A DNA stretch of 64,000 bases from Bacillota bacterium (GCA_029781825.1 JAKOVY010000013.1:33119-97118), one strand, 5' to 3'; positions 1 to 10,787 are shown, counted from the stretch's first letter. Made by a program: numbers and translations. The notes: a model not told the origin generated them from the sequence alone.

Positions 1-1
1 G

Positions 2-883
2 ATTCGTATCCGTGATAATATGCAGTTGAAGCCCAACCAGTACGCAATCAAGATCAAGGGCTTGGAGATAGCCCGGGGCGAACTGGCAGTTGACTCTTAC
101 CTGGCGATAGGCCCCGGCATTGAGGACGACCGGGAACTGTATGGAATTGATACGGTGGAGCCGGCCTTCAAACTTCCGGCCAAATGGGTTGATGCTCAGG
201 GAAGAGAGGTTGCTGAGGCCAAGGGTTATACCGTCGTAGATCCTCCATCAGTGATTGCCACCCATCTGACCCAGATAATAAAAGAGCGTGCCCATGAGCT
301 CTTGGGACGACAAGAGGTTCAAAGCATGGTCGACTACATTAAGGAGCAAAACCCGGCAGTGGTGCAGGAGTTAATCCCGGATCTGGCAACGATCGGCGAT
401 GTCCAGCGGGTATTGTGCAATCTTTTGCAGGAACGTATACCAATACGGGATATGGCGACCATTCTGGAAGCTATGGCCGATTATGCCCGGTTGACCAAAG
501 ATCCTGACATTCTGACTGAATATGTAAGGCAGGCCTTGAAAAGGCATATTACCAAAAAGTATGCCGACGAGAACGGCCGTATAAGTGTGCTGACCATGGA
601 TCCCTCATTGGAGGAATACCTGAGAGAATCTCTGCAGCCCAGTGATTTCGGATCCTACCTGGTGGTTGATCCGAGCCGTGCCCAGAACATGGTGCAGCAG
701 ATCAACCGCCATCTGGAAGCAATGACGGCCCAAGGAAAGAATATCGCCATACTGTGTGCTCCCATACTGCGAATCTATCTTAGAAAACTCCTTGATAAGT
801 TCATTCCCGGGATTGTGGTGATTTCTTATAACGAGATAGAAACCAGTGTTGAACTGGATATAGTGGGGATGATTTCTGCATGA
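2..883 (+). CDS. flhA: Flagellar biosynthesis protein FlhA, C-terminal part (gene truncated by window start)
   Basis: Frame is open to the window edge; FlhA C-terminal sequence (NQYAIKIKG..., DPSRAQNMVQ..., APILRIYLRKLL) immediately upstream of flhF. Confidence 0.93.
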   Translation: MRIRDNMQLKPNQYAIKIKGLEIARGELAVDSYLAIGPGIEDDRELYGIDTVEPAFKLPAKWVDAQGREVAEAKGYTVVDPPSVIATHLTQIIKERAHELLGRQEVQSMVDYIKEQNPAVVQELIPDLATIGDVQRVLCNLLQERIPIRDMATILEAMADYARLTKDPDILTEYVRQALKRHITKKYADENGRISVLTMDPSLEEYLRESLQPSDFGSYLVVDPSRAQNMVQQINRHLEAMTAQGKNIAILCAPILRIYLRKLLDKFIPGIVVISYNEIETSVELDIVGMISA

Positions 884-2031
884 AGATCAAGCGGTTTGTT
901 GGTGATTCTTTTTCTGAAGTTATGCGTCAGGCCAAGGAGCAGATGGGTAATGATGCCGTCATACTGCACAGTCGCAGGTATAAGGAAGGCGGACTGTTCG
1001 GGCTTTTTGGCCGCGAAAAATTCGAGATTACAGTGGCCATGGACGAAAATGGCCGGAATGATAATCAGGCGACGCCAACACCCGCGGAAGATAATGTTGA
1101 GATAAAGGAGGCGGATTCCAGCCAGTTTGCAGTACATTCCGCCAGTGAGATCCTGCAGGAGATCAAGTTAATGAAGGATATGGTTGAGGAACTGCGCGAG
1201 CGAATTGACGACGACGGCGGTTCCCAGGACATTATTGACCGGAACTCCCGCCTGCTCTATAAACATTTAGTTTCCCGACATGTAGATGAAAAACTGGCCA
1301 ACCGGATAGTTAAAACGGTGGAAGAACGGGCGGAAGCAGGACAGGTTCATGATTATGCGCATATCAGGAATCTGTGCGTACAGGTGATCGCGGAATTAAT
1401 AAGAAAACCCCGCGATATCGAGTTTAAAAAAGGTAAGACCAGAGTTGTTGCCCTCATTGGTCCGACGGGAGTAGGGAAAACCACCACCATTGCCAAACTT
1501 GCCGCCAGGTTCAGCCTCATCGAAAAAAAGAAAATCGGGTTGATAACTCTTGATACATACAGGATAGCGGCGGTCGAACAGTTAAAAATTTATGCCGACA
1601 TTATGGGCCTGCCGCTGCAGGTCGTCTATAAGCCGAGTGATCTGAAAGCGGCTGTTGAGCATTTCTCCAACCGGGATCTGGTGTTTATTGATACTGCCGG
1701 AAGGAGTCCGCGGAATGATGAGCAGATGGCGGAGTTGGTTGCTTTGTTGCGAGAAGCCGAACCTGACGAAGTAATCCTGGTTTTGAGTGCGACCACCAAC
1801 AGTGATGATTTGCTGGACACCTTTAAGCGGTTCAACATCATGAAGATTGATAAGATCATATTCACCAAACTGGATGAGACCAACTGTTACGGTTCTATCT
1901 TGAATACTGTTCACCGAACCAAAAAGCGTCTGTCTTACGTAACCAACGGCCAGAATGTACCCGACGACATAGAATTGCTGAACGATATCCAGATTGCCCA
2001 AATGATTGTGGGGGATGATTCGGCGTCATGA
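880..2031 (+). CDS. flhF: Flagellar biosynthesis SRP-like GTPase FlhF
   Basis: SRP GTPase motifs GPTGVGKTTTIAKLAA, DTYRIAAVEQL, DTAGRS; overlaps flhA by 4 nt. Confidence 0.95.
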   Translation: MKIKRFVGDSFSEVMRQAKEQMGNDAVILHSRRYKEGGLFGLFGREKFEITVAMDENGRNDNQATPTPAEDNVEIKEADSSQFAVHSASEILQEIKLMKDMVEELRERIDDDGGSQDIIDRNSRLLYKHLVSRHVDEKLANRIVKTVEERAEAGQVHDYAHIRNLCVQVIAELIRKPRDIEFKKGKTRVVALIGPTGVGKTTTIAKLAARFSLIEKKKIGLITLDTYRIAAVEQLKIYADIMGLPLQVVYKPSDLKAAVEHFSNRDLVFIDTAGRSPRNDEQMAELVALLREAEPDEVILVLSATTNSDDLLDTFKRFNIMKIDKIIFTKLDETNCYGSILNTVHRTKKRLSYVTNGQNVPDDIELLNDIQIAQMIVGDDSAS

Positions 2032-2939
2032 AGGACCAGGCCGACAAGCTCAGGACCATGGCCCGCGACATAAAGACCAGAATAGAATCAGAATTGTTCA
2101 AGGGTACAAAACGAACCCGTGTTGTTACCGTGACCAGCGGTAAAGGGGGAGTGGGCAAAACCAATTTTGCAGTTAATCTGGCCATATCCTTAAGTGATCT
2201 TGGCCAAAAGGTAATGCTTCTGGACGCAGACCTGGGGCTGGCGAATGTTGATGTAGTCCTGGGCTTGGTGCCCCGGTATAACCTCTACCATGTCATTAAG
2301 CAGGAGGTACCATTAAAAGATATTATCGTACCGGGACCCGGAGGGATTCAGATAATTCCCGGAGGTTCGGGGATCTTTCAACTGGCAAATCTGAAAGATT
2401 ATGAGATGAGAGATATAATCTCGCAGTTGGAAAAGCTGGAGGGGCAGAGCGATTACCTGATTATTGATACCGGGGCGGGGATAGCCGAAAATGTGTTGAG
2501 CTTCGCGGTTATGGCCGACGATATAATTGTGTTAACCACTCCCGAGCCCACATCACTGACAGATGCCTATGGTGTTATCAAGTCTGCAGCCGCCATGCAA
2601 GCCCGGGGAAAATTCCACCTGGTAGTCAATCGTGTTTTTTCAGAATCCCAGGGAGCCGTGGTGGGGCAGAAGCTTAAATCAGTTTGCGAAAGGTTTTTGG
2701 GCGTGGAGATAGATATTATCGGTTTCGTATCTGAAGACCGCGCAGTCCGCTCAGCGGTTATGAACCAGGAAGCACTTGTGATCTATGCCCCAACATCCGA
2801 TGCGTCAAAAAACATACGCCAGATAGCGTCACGATTCTGCGAAAAATCCGAGGTGGTAACCAAACAGCCGATTGGTATCAAGAAGTTCTTTCGCAGCATT
2901 ACCAGCATATGGAAGCAGAAACTGCAAAGCGAGCATTGA
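2028..2939 (+). CDS. flhG: MinD-like ATPase FlhG/YlxH
   Basis: Deviant Walker A SGKGGVGKTNFAVNLA; follows flhF. Confidence 0.93.
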   Translation: MKDQADKLRTMARDIKTRIESELFKGTKRTRVVTVTSGKGGVGKTNFAVNLAISLSDLGQKVMLLDADLGLANVDVVLGLVPRYNLYHVIKQEVPLKDIIVPGPGGIQIIPGGSGIFQLANLKDYEMRDIISQLEKLEGQSDYLIIDTGAGIAENVLSFAVMADDIIVLTTPEPTSLTDAYGVIKSAAAMQARGKFHLVVNRVFSESQGAVVGQKLKSVCERFLGVEIDIIGFVSEDRAVRSAVMNQEALVIYAPTSDASKNIRQIASRFCEKSEVVTKQPIGIKKFFRSITSIWKQKLQSEH

Positions 2940-2953
2940 TGGAGGTTTTTTCA

Positions 2954-4015
2954 GTGGCAGAGATCAAGGTTATGGTCGTAGATGACTCGCCATTTATGAG
3001 AAGGGTAATAAGTGACATAATAAACGGCCAGTCGGACATGAAAGTAGTTGCCACTGCCCGCAATGGCGAAGAGGCTTTATTGAGCGCCAGGAGATTCAGT
3101 CCCGATGTAATTACTATGGATGTTGAGATGCCGGTTATGGATGGGCTCGAGGCTCTGCAGAGAATCATGAATGAGAACCCCCTGCCGGTTATCATGTTGA
3201 GCAGCATAACTAAACAGGGTGCAGATGCTACCGTGAAAGCGCTGCACCTGGGAGCCGTTGATTTTATTACCAAACCTTCCGGAACGTTGTCGCTGGATAT
3301 TAATGAAGTCGCCCGGGATATTGTCAAAAAGATAAGGATTGCGGCACTGGCCAAGGATAAGCTTCGGTTCACAAAGGTTAAGGCGGACAAACGCATTAAA
3401 CCGCCAAAGGTATCACCGCCCGGAATCAGTAAATCTCCGGAAAAGATTATTGTGATTGGTACATCGACCGGCGGCCCCAAAGCACTGCATGAGGTTATAC
3501 CCAAACTTCCCGGTAGTTTGCCCGCAGCCGTGCTGGTGGTTCAGCATATGCCTCCGGGATTCACACGTTCTCTGGCCGAACGGATAAATGGAATGTCCGC
3601 TCTAAATGTAAAAGAAGCGGAAGATGGTGAACCGGTGTTGACCGGTACTGTATACATTGCTCCCGGTGATTACCACCTGAAAGTAAAGCGATTGGGTGAA
3701 GGTTTGAACCGCAGGCTGGTGATCAAGCTGACTCAGGAACCTTTAGTTTCCGGGCACCGTCCATCGGTAGACGCCATGATAGAATCTGTGGTGCAGGAAT
3801 ACTGGTCCGACATACTGGCGGTTATTATGACCGGTATGGGGCAGGATGGAACCCGCGGGACCGCAAGCGTAAAAAACAGGGGGGGTAAAGTTATCGCTGA
3901 AGACAGCTCAACATGTATTGTATATGGCATGCCCAAATCGGTTATTGATTCAGGTTATGCCGACCTGATTGTACCTCTGCCGCAAATCGCCAGACGGATT
4001 GTAGAAAATATATGA
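2954..4015 (+). CDS. cheB: Chemotaxis protein-glutamate methylesterase CheB
   Basis: Receiver domain (VVDDSPFMRR) plus methylesterase motifs (GTSTGGPKAL, QHMPPGFT); GTG start after tggagg. Confidence 0.95.
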   Translation: MAEIKVMVVDDSPFMRRVISDIINGQSDMKVVATARNGEEALLSARRFSPDVITMDVEMPVMDGLEALQRIMNENPLPVIMLSSITKQGADATVKALHLGAVDFITKPSGTLSLDINEVARDIVKKIRIAALAKDKLRFTKVKADKRIKPPKVSPPGISKSPEKIIVIGTSTGGPKALHEVIPKLPGSLPAAVLVVQHMPPGFTRSLAERINGMSALNVKEAEDGEPVLTGTVYIAPGDYHLKVKRLGEGLNRRLVIKLTQEPLVSGHRPSVDAMIESVVQEYWSDILAVIMTGMGQDGTRGTASVKNRGGKVIAEDSSTCIVYGMPKSVIDSGYADLIVPLPQIARRIVENI

Positions 4016-4156
4016 GCAAATTTATTTTCCTTAATTGGCTGTATTCGGCAGGACAATGAGATCCGAAAGGGAAAAAACATTAATATGCCAAAAAAACCAA
4101 ATTAACTGATAATAAGCAGTTTTTCGATATAAGAATATTGGGGAGGTGTCGTTTCT

Positions 4157-6208
4157 TTGAATATGGATATGTCGCAATACCTGGATGTGTTCCTGGAAGA
4201 GTGCAAGGAACATCTGGTCAATCTGAACGAAAGATTGCTTGAACTTGAAAAGAACCCGCAAGATCTCTCCAGCCTCAATGAGATCTTTCGGGCTGCCCAT
4301 ACATTAAAAGGGATGTCCTCCACCATGGGCTTTAATGATATGGCGGTTTTGACCCATCACATGGAAGATGTTCTCTCATTCCTGAAAGAAGGGGTTATCA
4401 AAGTTGAAGTCCCGATAATTGATGTCCTCTTTGATTGTCTTGATCGGTTGCAGATGATGGTAGGAAACATTCAACAAGGTCAACCGGCGGTTGACAACAC
4501 CGATCTTATTGAAAAGCTCGAAAGTATTAAAAACAGGGAAACAATGCTCCAGAACAGCGAAGCTGATGACAAGTCGACCGGCGTGTCCCCGGAGGAGAAG
4601 AAGAGAGAGATTGACCCCGAAGTCAGTATGCCGTTTGAGTTCAATCAATATGACTTGACCATCTTAAGAGAGGTCCAAACCCGGGGCTTGAACGCCTATT
4701 ATATTTCGGTAAAGGTCGCACCGGATTGCCTCATGAAATCGGTAAGGGCTTTCATGGTTTTTAAAGCCCTGGAAACAGACGGGGAAATCATAAAGACCGA
4801 TCCACCGGCTCATGACCTGGATGAAGGGCGGTTTCAGGATCGATTTCATCTGATACTTATCAATAAGCTGGATGAGGATACAATTCGTCAGAGAATCGAT
4901 AATATCAGTGAAGTTCAGGCCGAGGTTATTCGATTGATTGATATAGAGAATATTGTGAGGTCCGACGCTCAAGTCGCTAAAGGACCTGCGGTTTCGGTAC
5001 CGTCACAGGTGGTCGCGGCAGCGGAAAAGCTGCCTGATGAGAGTTTCCGGGGCAATAAGGTCAAACAGACGGTACGAGTGGATATAGAGAAACTTGACAA
5101 CCTTATGAACCTGGTAGGGGAACTGGTTATCAACAAAGGCCGTTTGGAGCAGATCGGTCTGACCCAACATCGCAGTGATTTAAACGAAGTAATTGAGCAG
5201 ATGGAGCGCATAACCAGCGATTTGCAGAACGTGGTAATGAATGTGCGCATGGTTCCCATTGAGCAGGTGTTTAACCGCTTCCCGAGGATGGTAAGGGACC
5301 TGGCCAAGGAGTTGGGCAAAGAGGTAGATTTTGTTATTGAAGGCAAGGAAACCGAGTTGGATCGCACCGTAATTGACGAAATTGGAGACCCGCTGGTTCA
5401 CCTGTTGCGCAATGCAGTCGATCACGGGATAGAGTATCCCGAAGAACGACGGCAGAAGGGCAAACCGTCGGCGGGATTGGTACGCCTGGTTGCCAAACAT
5501 GAAGGCAACAACGTGTTTATTGAGGTCTCGGATGACGGCAAAGGGCTCGACCTGGATTTGATTCGGGAGAAAGCCGTAGAAAAGGGGCTGGCAACCGCCC
5601 AGGAAGTGAGTAACATGACGGCTGCACAGGTGGCTGATTTCATGTTTCGTTCCGGGTTCAGCACCGCCCATAATATTACCGACATCTCCGGACGGGGTGT
5701 GGGACTGGATGTAGTGAAGAACAAGATTGAGAGCTTGAATGGCGATATCGTTGTTGACACGGTTTGGGGCCAGGGGACCACATTCAAGATCAGATTGCCG
5801 CTGACCCTGGCCATAATTCAGGCCTTGCTGGTCAAGGTGGGCGATGAAACCTATGCTATTCCTCTCTCTTCGGTAGATGAAACTACCATGATATCGAAAG
5901 CTGATATTAAAATGGTACAATCTCAGGAGGTTGTCCTCTTAAGAGGGAAGGTACTGCCGCTGGTGAAGGCCGGCGACCTCCTCGATTCCCCTAATAAACA
6001 GGAGAACAATGAGGATATCATGTATGTGGTGGTAGTGCGCAAGGGGGATAAACAACTGGGCATCGTAGTGGATTCCCTGATCGGACAGCAGGAGATTGTC
6101 ATCAAATCTCTGGGCAGATTGCTGACCGGTATTCCGGGAGTCGCCGGGGGTACAATCCTGGGCGATGGAGCTGTCTCCTTGATCCTTGATACAAATACAC
6201 TTGTATGA
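4157..6208 (+). CDS. cheA: Chemotaxis histidine kinase CheA
   Basis: HPt domain AAHTLKGMSSTMGF, HATPase LLRNAVDHGIE, CheW-like C-terminus. Confidence 0.96.
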   Translation: MNMDMSQYLDVFLEECKEHLVNLNERLLELEKNPQDLSSLNEIFRAAHTLKGMSSTMGFNDMAVLTHHMEDVLSFLKEGVIKVEVPIIDVLFDCLDRLQMMVGNIQQGQPAVDNTDLIEKLESIKNRETMLQNSEADDKSTGVSPEEKKREIDPEVSMPFEFNQYDLTILREVQTRGLNAYYISVKVAPDCLMKSVRAFMVFKALETDGEIIKTDPPAHDLDEGRFQDRFHLILINKLDEDTIRQRIDNISEVQAEVIRLIDIENIVRSDAQVAKGPAVSVPSQVVAAAEKLPDESFRGNKVKQTVRVDIEKLDNLMNLVGELVINKGRLEQIGLTQHRSDLNEVIEQMERITSDLQNVVMNVRMVPIEQVFNRFPRMVRDLAKELGKEVDFVIEGKETELDRTVIDEIGDPLVHLLRNAVDHGIEYPEERRQKGKPSAGLVRLVAKHEGNNVFIEVSDDGKGLDLDLIREKAVEKGLATAQEVSNMTAAQVADFMFRSGFSTAHNITDISGRGVGLDVVKNKIESLNGDIVVDTVWGQGTTFKIRLPLTLAIIQALLVKVGDETYAIPLSSVDETTMISKADIKMVQSQEVVLLRGKVLPLVKAGDLLDSPNKQENNEDIMYVVVVRKGDKQLGIVVDSLIGQQEIVIKSLGRLLTGIPGVAGGTILGDGAVSLILDTNTLV

Positions 6209-6225
6209 TAAGGGAGGTTTTCCGG

Positions 6226-6654
6226 TTGAAAGAGATCCAGGTGGTTGCTTTTACAATAGGCTCCCAGGAATATGGGGTTGACATACTCGATGTTCAGGAG
6301 ATTATAAAGGTTTTGACCATAACCAGGGTACCCCGAGCCGGGAGGTTTATCGAGGGGGTAATCAACCTCAGGGGTAACGTGATACCGGTATTTAATCTGC
6401 ACAAGCAATTCGGCGTTGCTCCGGTGGGGGACAAGGAAGAAGCGCGAATTATAGTATTTCAGTTCGATGACACCAGAGCCGGGATAATAGTTGACGGGGT
6501 TTCTGAAGTGATGCGAATCAGTGTAGAAGATATCGAGAATGCGGACAAAGTGTATCAAAGCGTTGAGGCCGATTTTATTCAAGGAATCGGCAAGGTTAAA
6601 GGCCGGTTATTGCTGCTGCTTAACGTGAAAAAACTGCTGGGGTTAGAAACATAA
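6226..6654 (+). CDS. cheW: Chemotaxis coupling protein CheW
   Basis: CheW signature (VINLRGNVIPVFNL); TTG start after agggagg. Confidence 0.93.
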   Translation: MKEIQVVAFTIGSQEYGVDILDVQEIIKVLTITRVPRAGRFIEGVINLRGNVIPVFNLHKQFGVAPVGDKEEARIIVFQFDDTRAGIIVDGVSEVMRISVEDIENADKVYQSVEADFIQGIGKVKGRLLLLLNVKKLLGLET

Positions 6655-6670
6655 AGGTGGGATACACACC

Positions 6671-7291
6671 ATGATCGAGGATTTTAGAGACCTGACGGGA
6701 CTTCAGCTTGATGCGCTTAAGGAAATAGGAAACATTGGAGCCGGGAATGCGGCAACTGCCCTGGCGGTAATGACCCGGGATCGAATCGATATGAGCGTGC
6801 CCCGAGTCGGCATATTACCATTTGATAAGGTTGCCGAGCTGGTAGGCGGACCTGATACGCAGGTTGTCGCAGTTTACTTTCAGGTAACCGGTGCCGCCAG
6901 GTGTAACATCATGTTTATATTGTCGATAGAAAAAGCGGTATTGCTGGCTGAATTGCTTATGGGGGTACCGCCCAGCAACAAGAATACACTGGGAACTATG
7001 GAGTTGTCGGCGGTTGCCGAAGCCGGGAATATTATATCCAGCACCTATCTCAACGCCCTGGCCATGTTTACCCAGATGACACTGATCCCTTCGCCTCCGG
7101 CTGTAGGCGTTGATATGGCAGGGGCTCTGCTTGATGGGGTACTGGCACTGTATGGAGAAATTGGCGATTATGTACTGGTTTTGGAGAATAAATTTCGCAA
7201 AGGCGATCTGGACGTAATCGGCCATTTGTTCCTGTTACCAGAAGCCGAAGCATTGGACAGCATACTGAGCGCTCTTGGGGTGAACTATTGA
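6671..7291 (+). CDS. cheC: CheY-P phosphatase CheC
   Basis: CheC/FliN family sequence (LKEIGNIGAGNAATAL); followed by cheD. Confidence 0.92.
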   Translation: MIEDFRDLTGLQLDALKEIGNIGAGNAATALAVMTRDRIDMSVPRVGILPFDKVAELVGGPDTQVVAVYFQVTGAARCNIMFILSIEKAVLLAELLMGVPPSNKNTLGTMELSAVAEAGNIISSTYLNALAMFTQMTLIPSPPAVGVDMAGALLDGVLALYGEIGDYVLVLENKFRKGDLDVIGHLFLLPEAEALDSILSALGVNY

Positions 7292-7292
7292 A

Positions 7293-7775
7293 ATGTCTGA
7301 ATTATTACAAGTAGGAATGGCCGATTTTAAAGTGGTGCGAGCACCCGACAAATTGATTACTGCCGGTTTGGGTTCATGCATTGGCATCTGCCTGCTTGAT
7401 AAAGCGGCGAAAATAGGAGGACTGGCTCACATCATGCTGCCGTCAAGCGAGAAGGCCAGGGCCAACCAGAACCGAGCGAAATTTGCTGATACTGCTATCG
7501 AAGACATGGTCGCGTTAATGGTTAAAATGGGGGCTTCTCCGAAGCGAATAACAGCAAAGATTGCCGGGGGGGCTCAGATGTTCAATATCGGCAGCAGTGA
7601 TGTTATGAAGATTGGGGAGAGAAACTGCAAGGCAGTTGTTGAGGTTCTTGCCAAAAACGGAATTCCCATTCTGGCCCAAGACACCGGCGGCAATTATGGG
7701 AGAACAATAATATTCGATACAGCTTCCGGGGAACTGCTGATCAGAACCATAGGTCTGGGGGAGAGAGTTATTTAA
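7293..7775 (+). CDS. cheD: Chemoreceptor glutamine deamidase CheD
   Basis: TAGLGSCIGICLLD...AHIMLP and KIAGGAQMF motifs. Confidence 0.94.
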   Translation: MSELLQVGMADFKVVRAPDKLITAGLGSCIGICLLDKAAKIGGLAHIMLPSSEKARANQNRAKFADTAIEDMVALMVKMGASPKRITAKIAGGAQMFNIGSSDVMKIGERNCKAVVEVLAKNGIPILAQDTGGNYGRTIIFDTASGELLIRTIGLGERVI

Positions 7776-8542
7776 TGAAACCTGACCTCATGCAGCTCTG
7801 GCAGAGATTTAAAGAAGAGGATGATCAGAATGCCAGAGAGGAGTTGGTAATCCATTACAGCTATCTGGTCAAGTATATGGCCAATCGCATGGCTATCAAT
7901 CTTCCGCCATCGGTTGAGGTTGATGAACTCATTTCATATGGAATTGAAGGACTGATTGAAGCTGCAGACAAGTTTGATTACCAGCGTAAGATAAAATTTG
8001 AAACCTATGCCATCGCTCGTATCAAAGGAGCGATGATTGACGGCCTGCGAGCCATGGACTGGGTTCCGGTGTCGGTACGTCAAAAAAGCAAAGAGCTGGA
8101 GAAGGCTTACAACCGCATTGAGACCAGACTGGGGAGGAATGCCACCGACCAGGAGGTTGCCGAGGAATTGGGAATAACTCTGGCACAGTTTCAGACGCTC
8201 TTGCGAGATGTCAGCCTGGCGACGATTTTGTACCTGGAAGATTTCTTACCGGGTGAAGATGGTACCAGTCGACGGATCATGGACCTTATTGAGGATGAGC
8301 AGGCTGATAATGCTCTGAACATGGCAGAGTTTATGGACACCAAACGAGTGCTGGCCGAGGCCATCAGTAGACTGCCGGAGAAAGAAAAGCTGGTGTTGGA
8401 ACTGTATTATTACGAGGGCCTTAATCTCAAGGAAATCGGGGCGGTGATGGGTCTTTCAGAGTCAAGGATATCCCAATTGCATTCCAAAGCCATACTCAGG
8501 CTCAGAGGTCGACTGAGTCGCCGTAAGAGTCAGTTGATATGA
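7775..8542 (+). CDS. sigD: RNA polymerase sigma factor for flagellar operon (SigD/FliA)
   Basis: Sigma-70 regions 2-4; downstream of cheD as in Bacillus. Confidence 0.94.
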   Translation: MKPDLMQLWQRFKEEDDQNAREELVIHYSYLVKYMANRMAINLPPSVEVDELISYGIEGLIEAADKFDYQRKIKFETYAIARIKGAMIDGLRAMDWVPVSVRQKSKELEKAYNRIETRLGRNATDQEVAEELGITLAQFQTLLRDVSLATILYLEDFLPGEDGTSRRIMDLIEDEQADNALNMAEFMDTKRVLAEAISRLPEKEKLVLELYYYEGLNLKEIGAVMGLSESRISQLHSKAILRLRGRLSRRKSQLI

Positions 8543-8558
8543 CTTGGGGGTGAGGTTA

Positions 8559-9965
8559 ATGTCAGGTATTCAATTAAGTCAGGACGGGTACGTAAAAGTT
8601 CATATTACTGATGACGGCATGGCTGCATACGTAACAGTGTATGCACCCAAAAACGGCGGCCGCAGCGTTACCATGCAGGAAGTTCTATCCGCAATTAAGG
8701 ATGCAGGGGTTGTTGAAGGTGTTGATTATGGAAAGCTGGCCGATTGCCTGAAAGAGGACAACTTGAATAAACCCGTGCTGATAGCAAAAGGGACCGAACC
8801 ACGGGATGGAATTGATGGGCGGTTGGAATACCGGTTTGCCAAACGCGATCAGGAGCGCAAACCGGTCGAGCGTGAAGACGGCAAGGTCGATTACCGCAAC
8901 CTGAACCTTTTCGTCAGCGTATCCCAGGGAGACGTGCTGGTGGTGCGGACACCTCCCATACCGGGTGTTCCGGGAGTTACGGTAACGGGGCGCAAGATCA
9001 TGCCCAAAACCGGAAGAAATTATCCGCTGCCCCGGGGAAAGAATACCGTGGCCAATGAAGATGATACTCAATTGTTGGCCGCTTTGGACGGGCATGTGAG
9101 CATAGTTGACGGCAAGGTTACCGTAAACACAGTTCTGGAAATACCGGGAGATGTGGATTACTCTACGGGCAATATAGATTATATCGGCGATGTTCGCATC
9201 CGAGGCAACATAACTGCAGGGTTTACGGTCAAATCAGGCGGCGATATAGAGGTAATCGGGGTTATAGAAGGAGCCACTGTGATTGCCGAGGGGAATATCG
9301 TAGTCAAGAACGGGATTACCGGTGGCCACAAAGGGTTGGTTTCGGCCGGAGGCAGCATCTTTGCCCGATTTGTGGAGAATGCCCGGTTGGAAGCCGAAGG
9401 GGACGTTATAATCTCAGAGGCTATTATACAGTCAGTAGTAATGGCAAACAGGACTGTTCGGGTCGAGGGGCGCAAAGGAGTCATTGTGGGAGGGACCATC
9501 CAAGCCGGGGAGGAAATTTCGGCCCGGGTGGTCGGTTCACACTTATCGCCCCATACTGTACTTGAAGTTGGCATCAACCCGCAATTAAGAGAAGAAAGGA
9601 AAGTGGTTTACCAGGATTATAATGAGAAAAAGAGGGCGTTCGAGAACCTGAACCATTATCTTCAGTCTTATCAAAAGATGGCGGTATCGCCGGAGAGTCT
9701 TACCCCTAAACGGAAGGAAGCTCTGGCGAATATGCTTTCCGAATACCAGAAGTTAAAAAAGGAATTGGAGGAGCTGGAAAAACGCAGGCAGGAAATTGAT
9801 GAAGAACTGAACCGTTTACAATATGGCCGTATCAAGGTTGCGGATATTGTGTACCCGGGCGTACAGATTACCATTGGACAGGCACAATACCATGTAAACG
9901 ATCCTGTCAGATTCGTGCTTTTTACTTTAAAGGAGGGGGACATCAAGATAGAACCTCTTCGTTGA
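8559..9965 (+). CDS. FapA/DUF342 family polymer-forming protein
   Basis: DUF342 architecture: beta-helix-like central repeats and C-terminal coiled coil. Confidence 0.85.
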   Translation: MSGIQLSQDGYVKVHITDDGMAAYVTVYAPKNGGRSVTMQEVLSAIKDAGVVEGVDYGKLADCLKEDNLNKPVLIAKGTEPRDGIDGRLEYRFAKRDQERKPVEREDGKVDYRNLNLFVSVSQGDVLVVRTPPIPGVPGVTVTGRKIMPKTGRNYPLPRGKNTVANEDDTQLLAALDGHVSIVDGKVTVNTVLEIPGDVDYSTGNIDYIGDVRIRGNITAGFTVKSGGDIEVIGVIEGATVIAEGNIVVKNGITGGHKGLVSAGGSIFARFVENARLEAEGDVIISEAIIQSVVMANRTVRVEGRKGVIVGGTIQAGEEISARVVGSHLSPHTVLEVGINPQLREERKVVYQDYNEKKRAFENLNHYLQSYQKMAVSPESLTPKRKEALANMLSEYQKLKKELEELEKRRQEIDEELNRLQYGRIKVADIVYPGVQITIGQAQYHVNDPVRFVLFTLKEGDIKIEPLR

Positions 9966-9983
9966 CGAGGGAGGGGATGATTT

Positions 9984-10304
9984 GTGAGCCTGAAGATTCC
10001 CGAATTACAGGTCATGTTACCCAGAGCCAGCGAAATATCACGCACTCAGCAAGTGCAAATGCAAGAGAATGTTCAACGCCAGCAGGAGTTTGCATCCCAA
10101 ATGGCGACTCAAGCGCAGCAGGCTGAACAGACGGTGCACCATACTCCGCCCGGTGACCGGGCCCGGATCCGCGACCAAAAGGAAGGCAAAAAAAAGCGAG
10201 AAAATGAAAACCGACAAGCAGGAAAAGCTGCCGAAGGGGAGAACAAGGAAAATGGGTCCCAAACCAACAAAAAAGGCGATTTCACGATCGATATTGTAGT
10301 TTGA
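9984..10304 (+). CDS. Small highly charged protein of unknown function in the fla/che operon
   Basis: Open frame with RBS (gagggagg) between fapA-like and swrB-like genes; Q-rich N-terminus, K/E/N-rich C-terminus. Confidence 0.65.
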   Translation: MSLKIPELQVMLPRASEISRTQQVQMQENVQRQQEFASQMATQAQQAEQTVHHTPPGDRARIRDQKEGKKKRENENRQAGKAAEGENKENGSQTNKKGDFTIDIVV

Positions 10305-10317
10305 GAGGTAGGCATTA

Positions 10318-10785
10318 ATGGTTTGGTTTTTTATGACTGTGGCTCTGATACTGATGGCTACAGCGGTGTACAGCATACATAACCGTCAAAAGCTGGTTGA
10401 GGAGTTTACGGAAGAAATGAAAGGATTGATCCAGGAAGCAGAAGTGGTCAAAAAGGACTTTGAAGCCATTATGGAAAACGCTGTTCTGCTTTCGGATGAT
10501 ATATTAAAAAGCCTGGACGAACGCCTGCAGAAAATGGAACGACTGGCTTCATCGCAGAACATTAATCAACCCGCCAAGAGTCGCCTGAGAAGCATGGAGA
10601 GACCGAGCAGAAAGGCGCTCCCGTTTACCATTGAGGAACTGCGCCGTGCTCACCCCAGCATTATTGTACCCAGATTGTGGAATGAAGGTTACAGCATTCC
10701 TGAAATCGCTGAAATTTTGAATCGAGGTCAGGGAGAGGTTCGTTTAATCCTGAATCTCCAGAAAAGAAGAGAAATTTCGAGCTAA
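10318..10785 (+). CDS. Membrane-anchored coiled-coil protein, SwrB/YlxL positional equivalent
   Basis: N-terminal TM, coiled coil, C-terminal HTH-like segment (NEGYSIPEIAEILNRGQGEV); located between sigD and rpsB. Confidence 0.7.
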   Translation: MVWFFMTVALILMATAVYSIHNRQKLVEEFTEEMKGLIQEAEVVKKDFEAIMENAVLLSDDILKSLDERLQKMERLASSQNINQPAKSRLRSMERPSRKALPFTIEELRRAHPSIIVPRLWNEGYSIPEIAEILNRGQGEVRLILNLQKRREISS

Positions 10786-10787
10786 AG

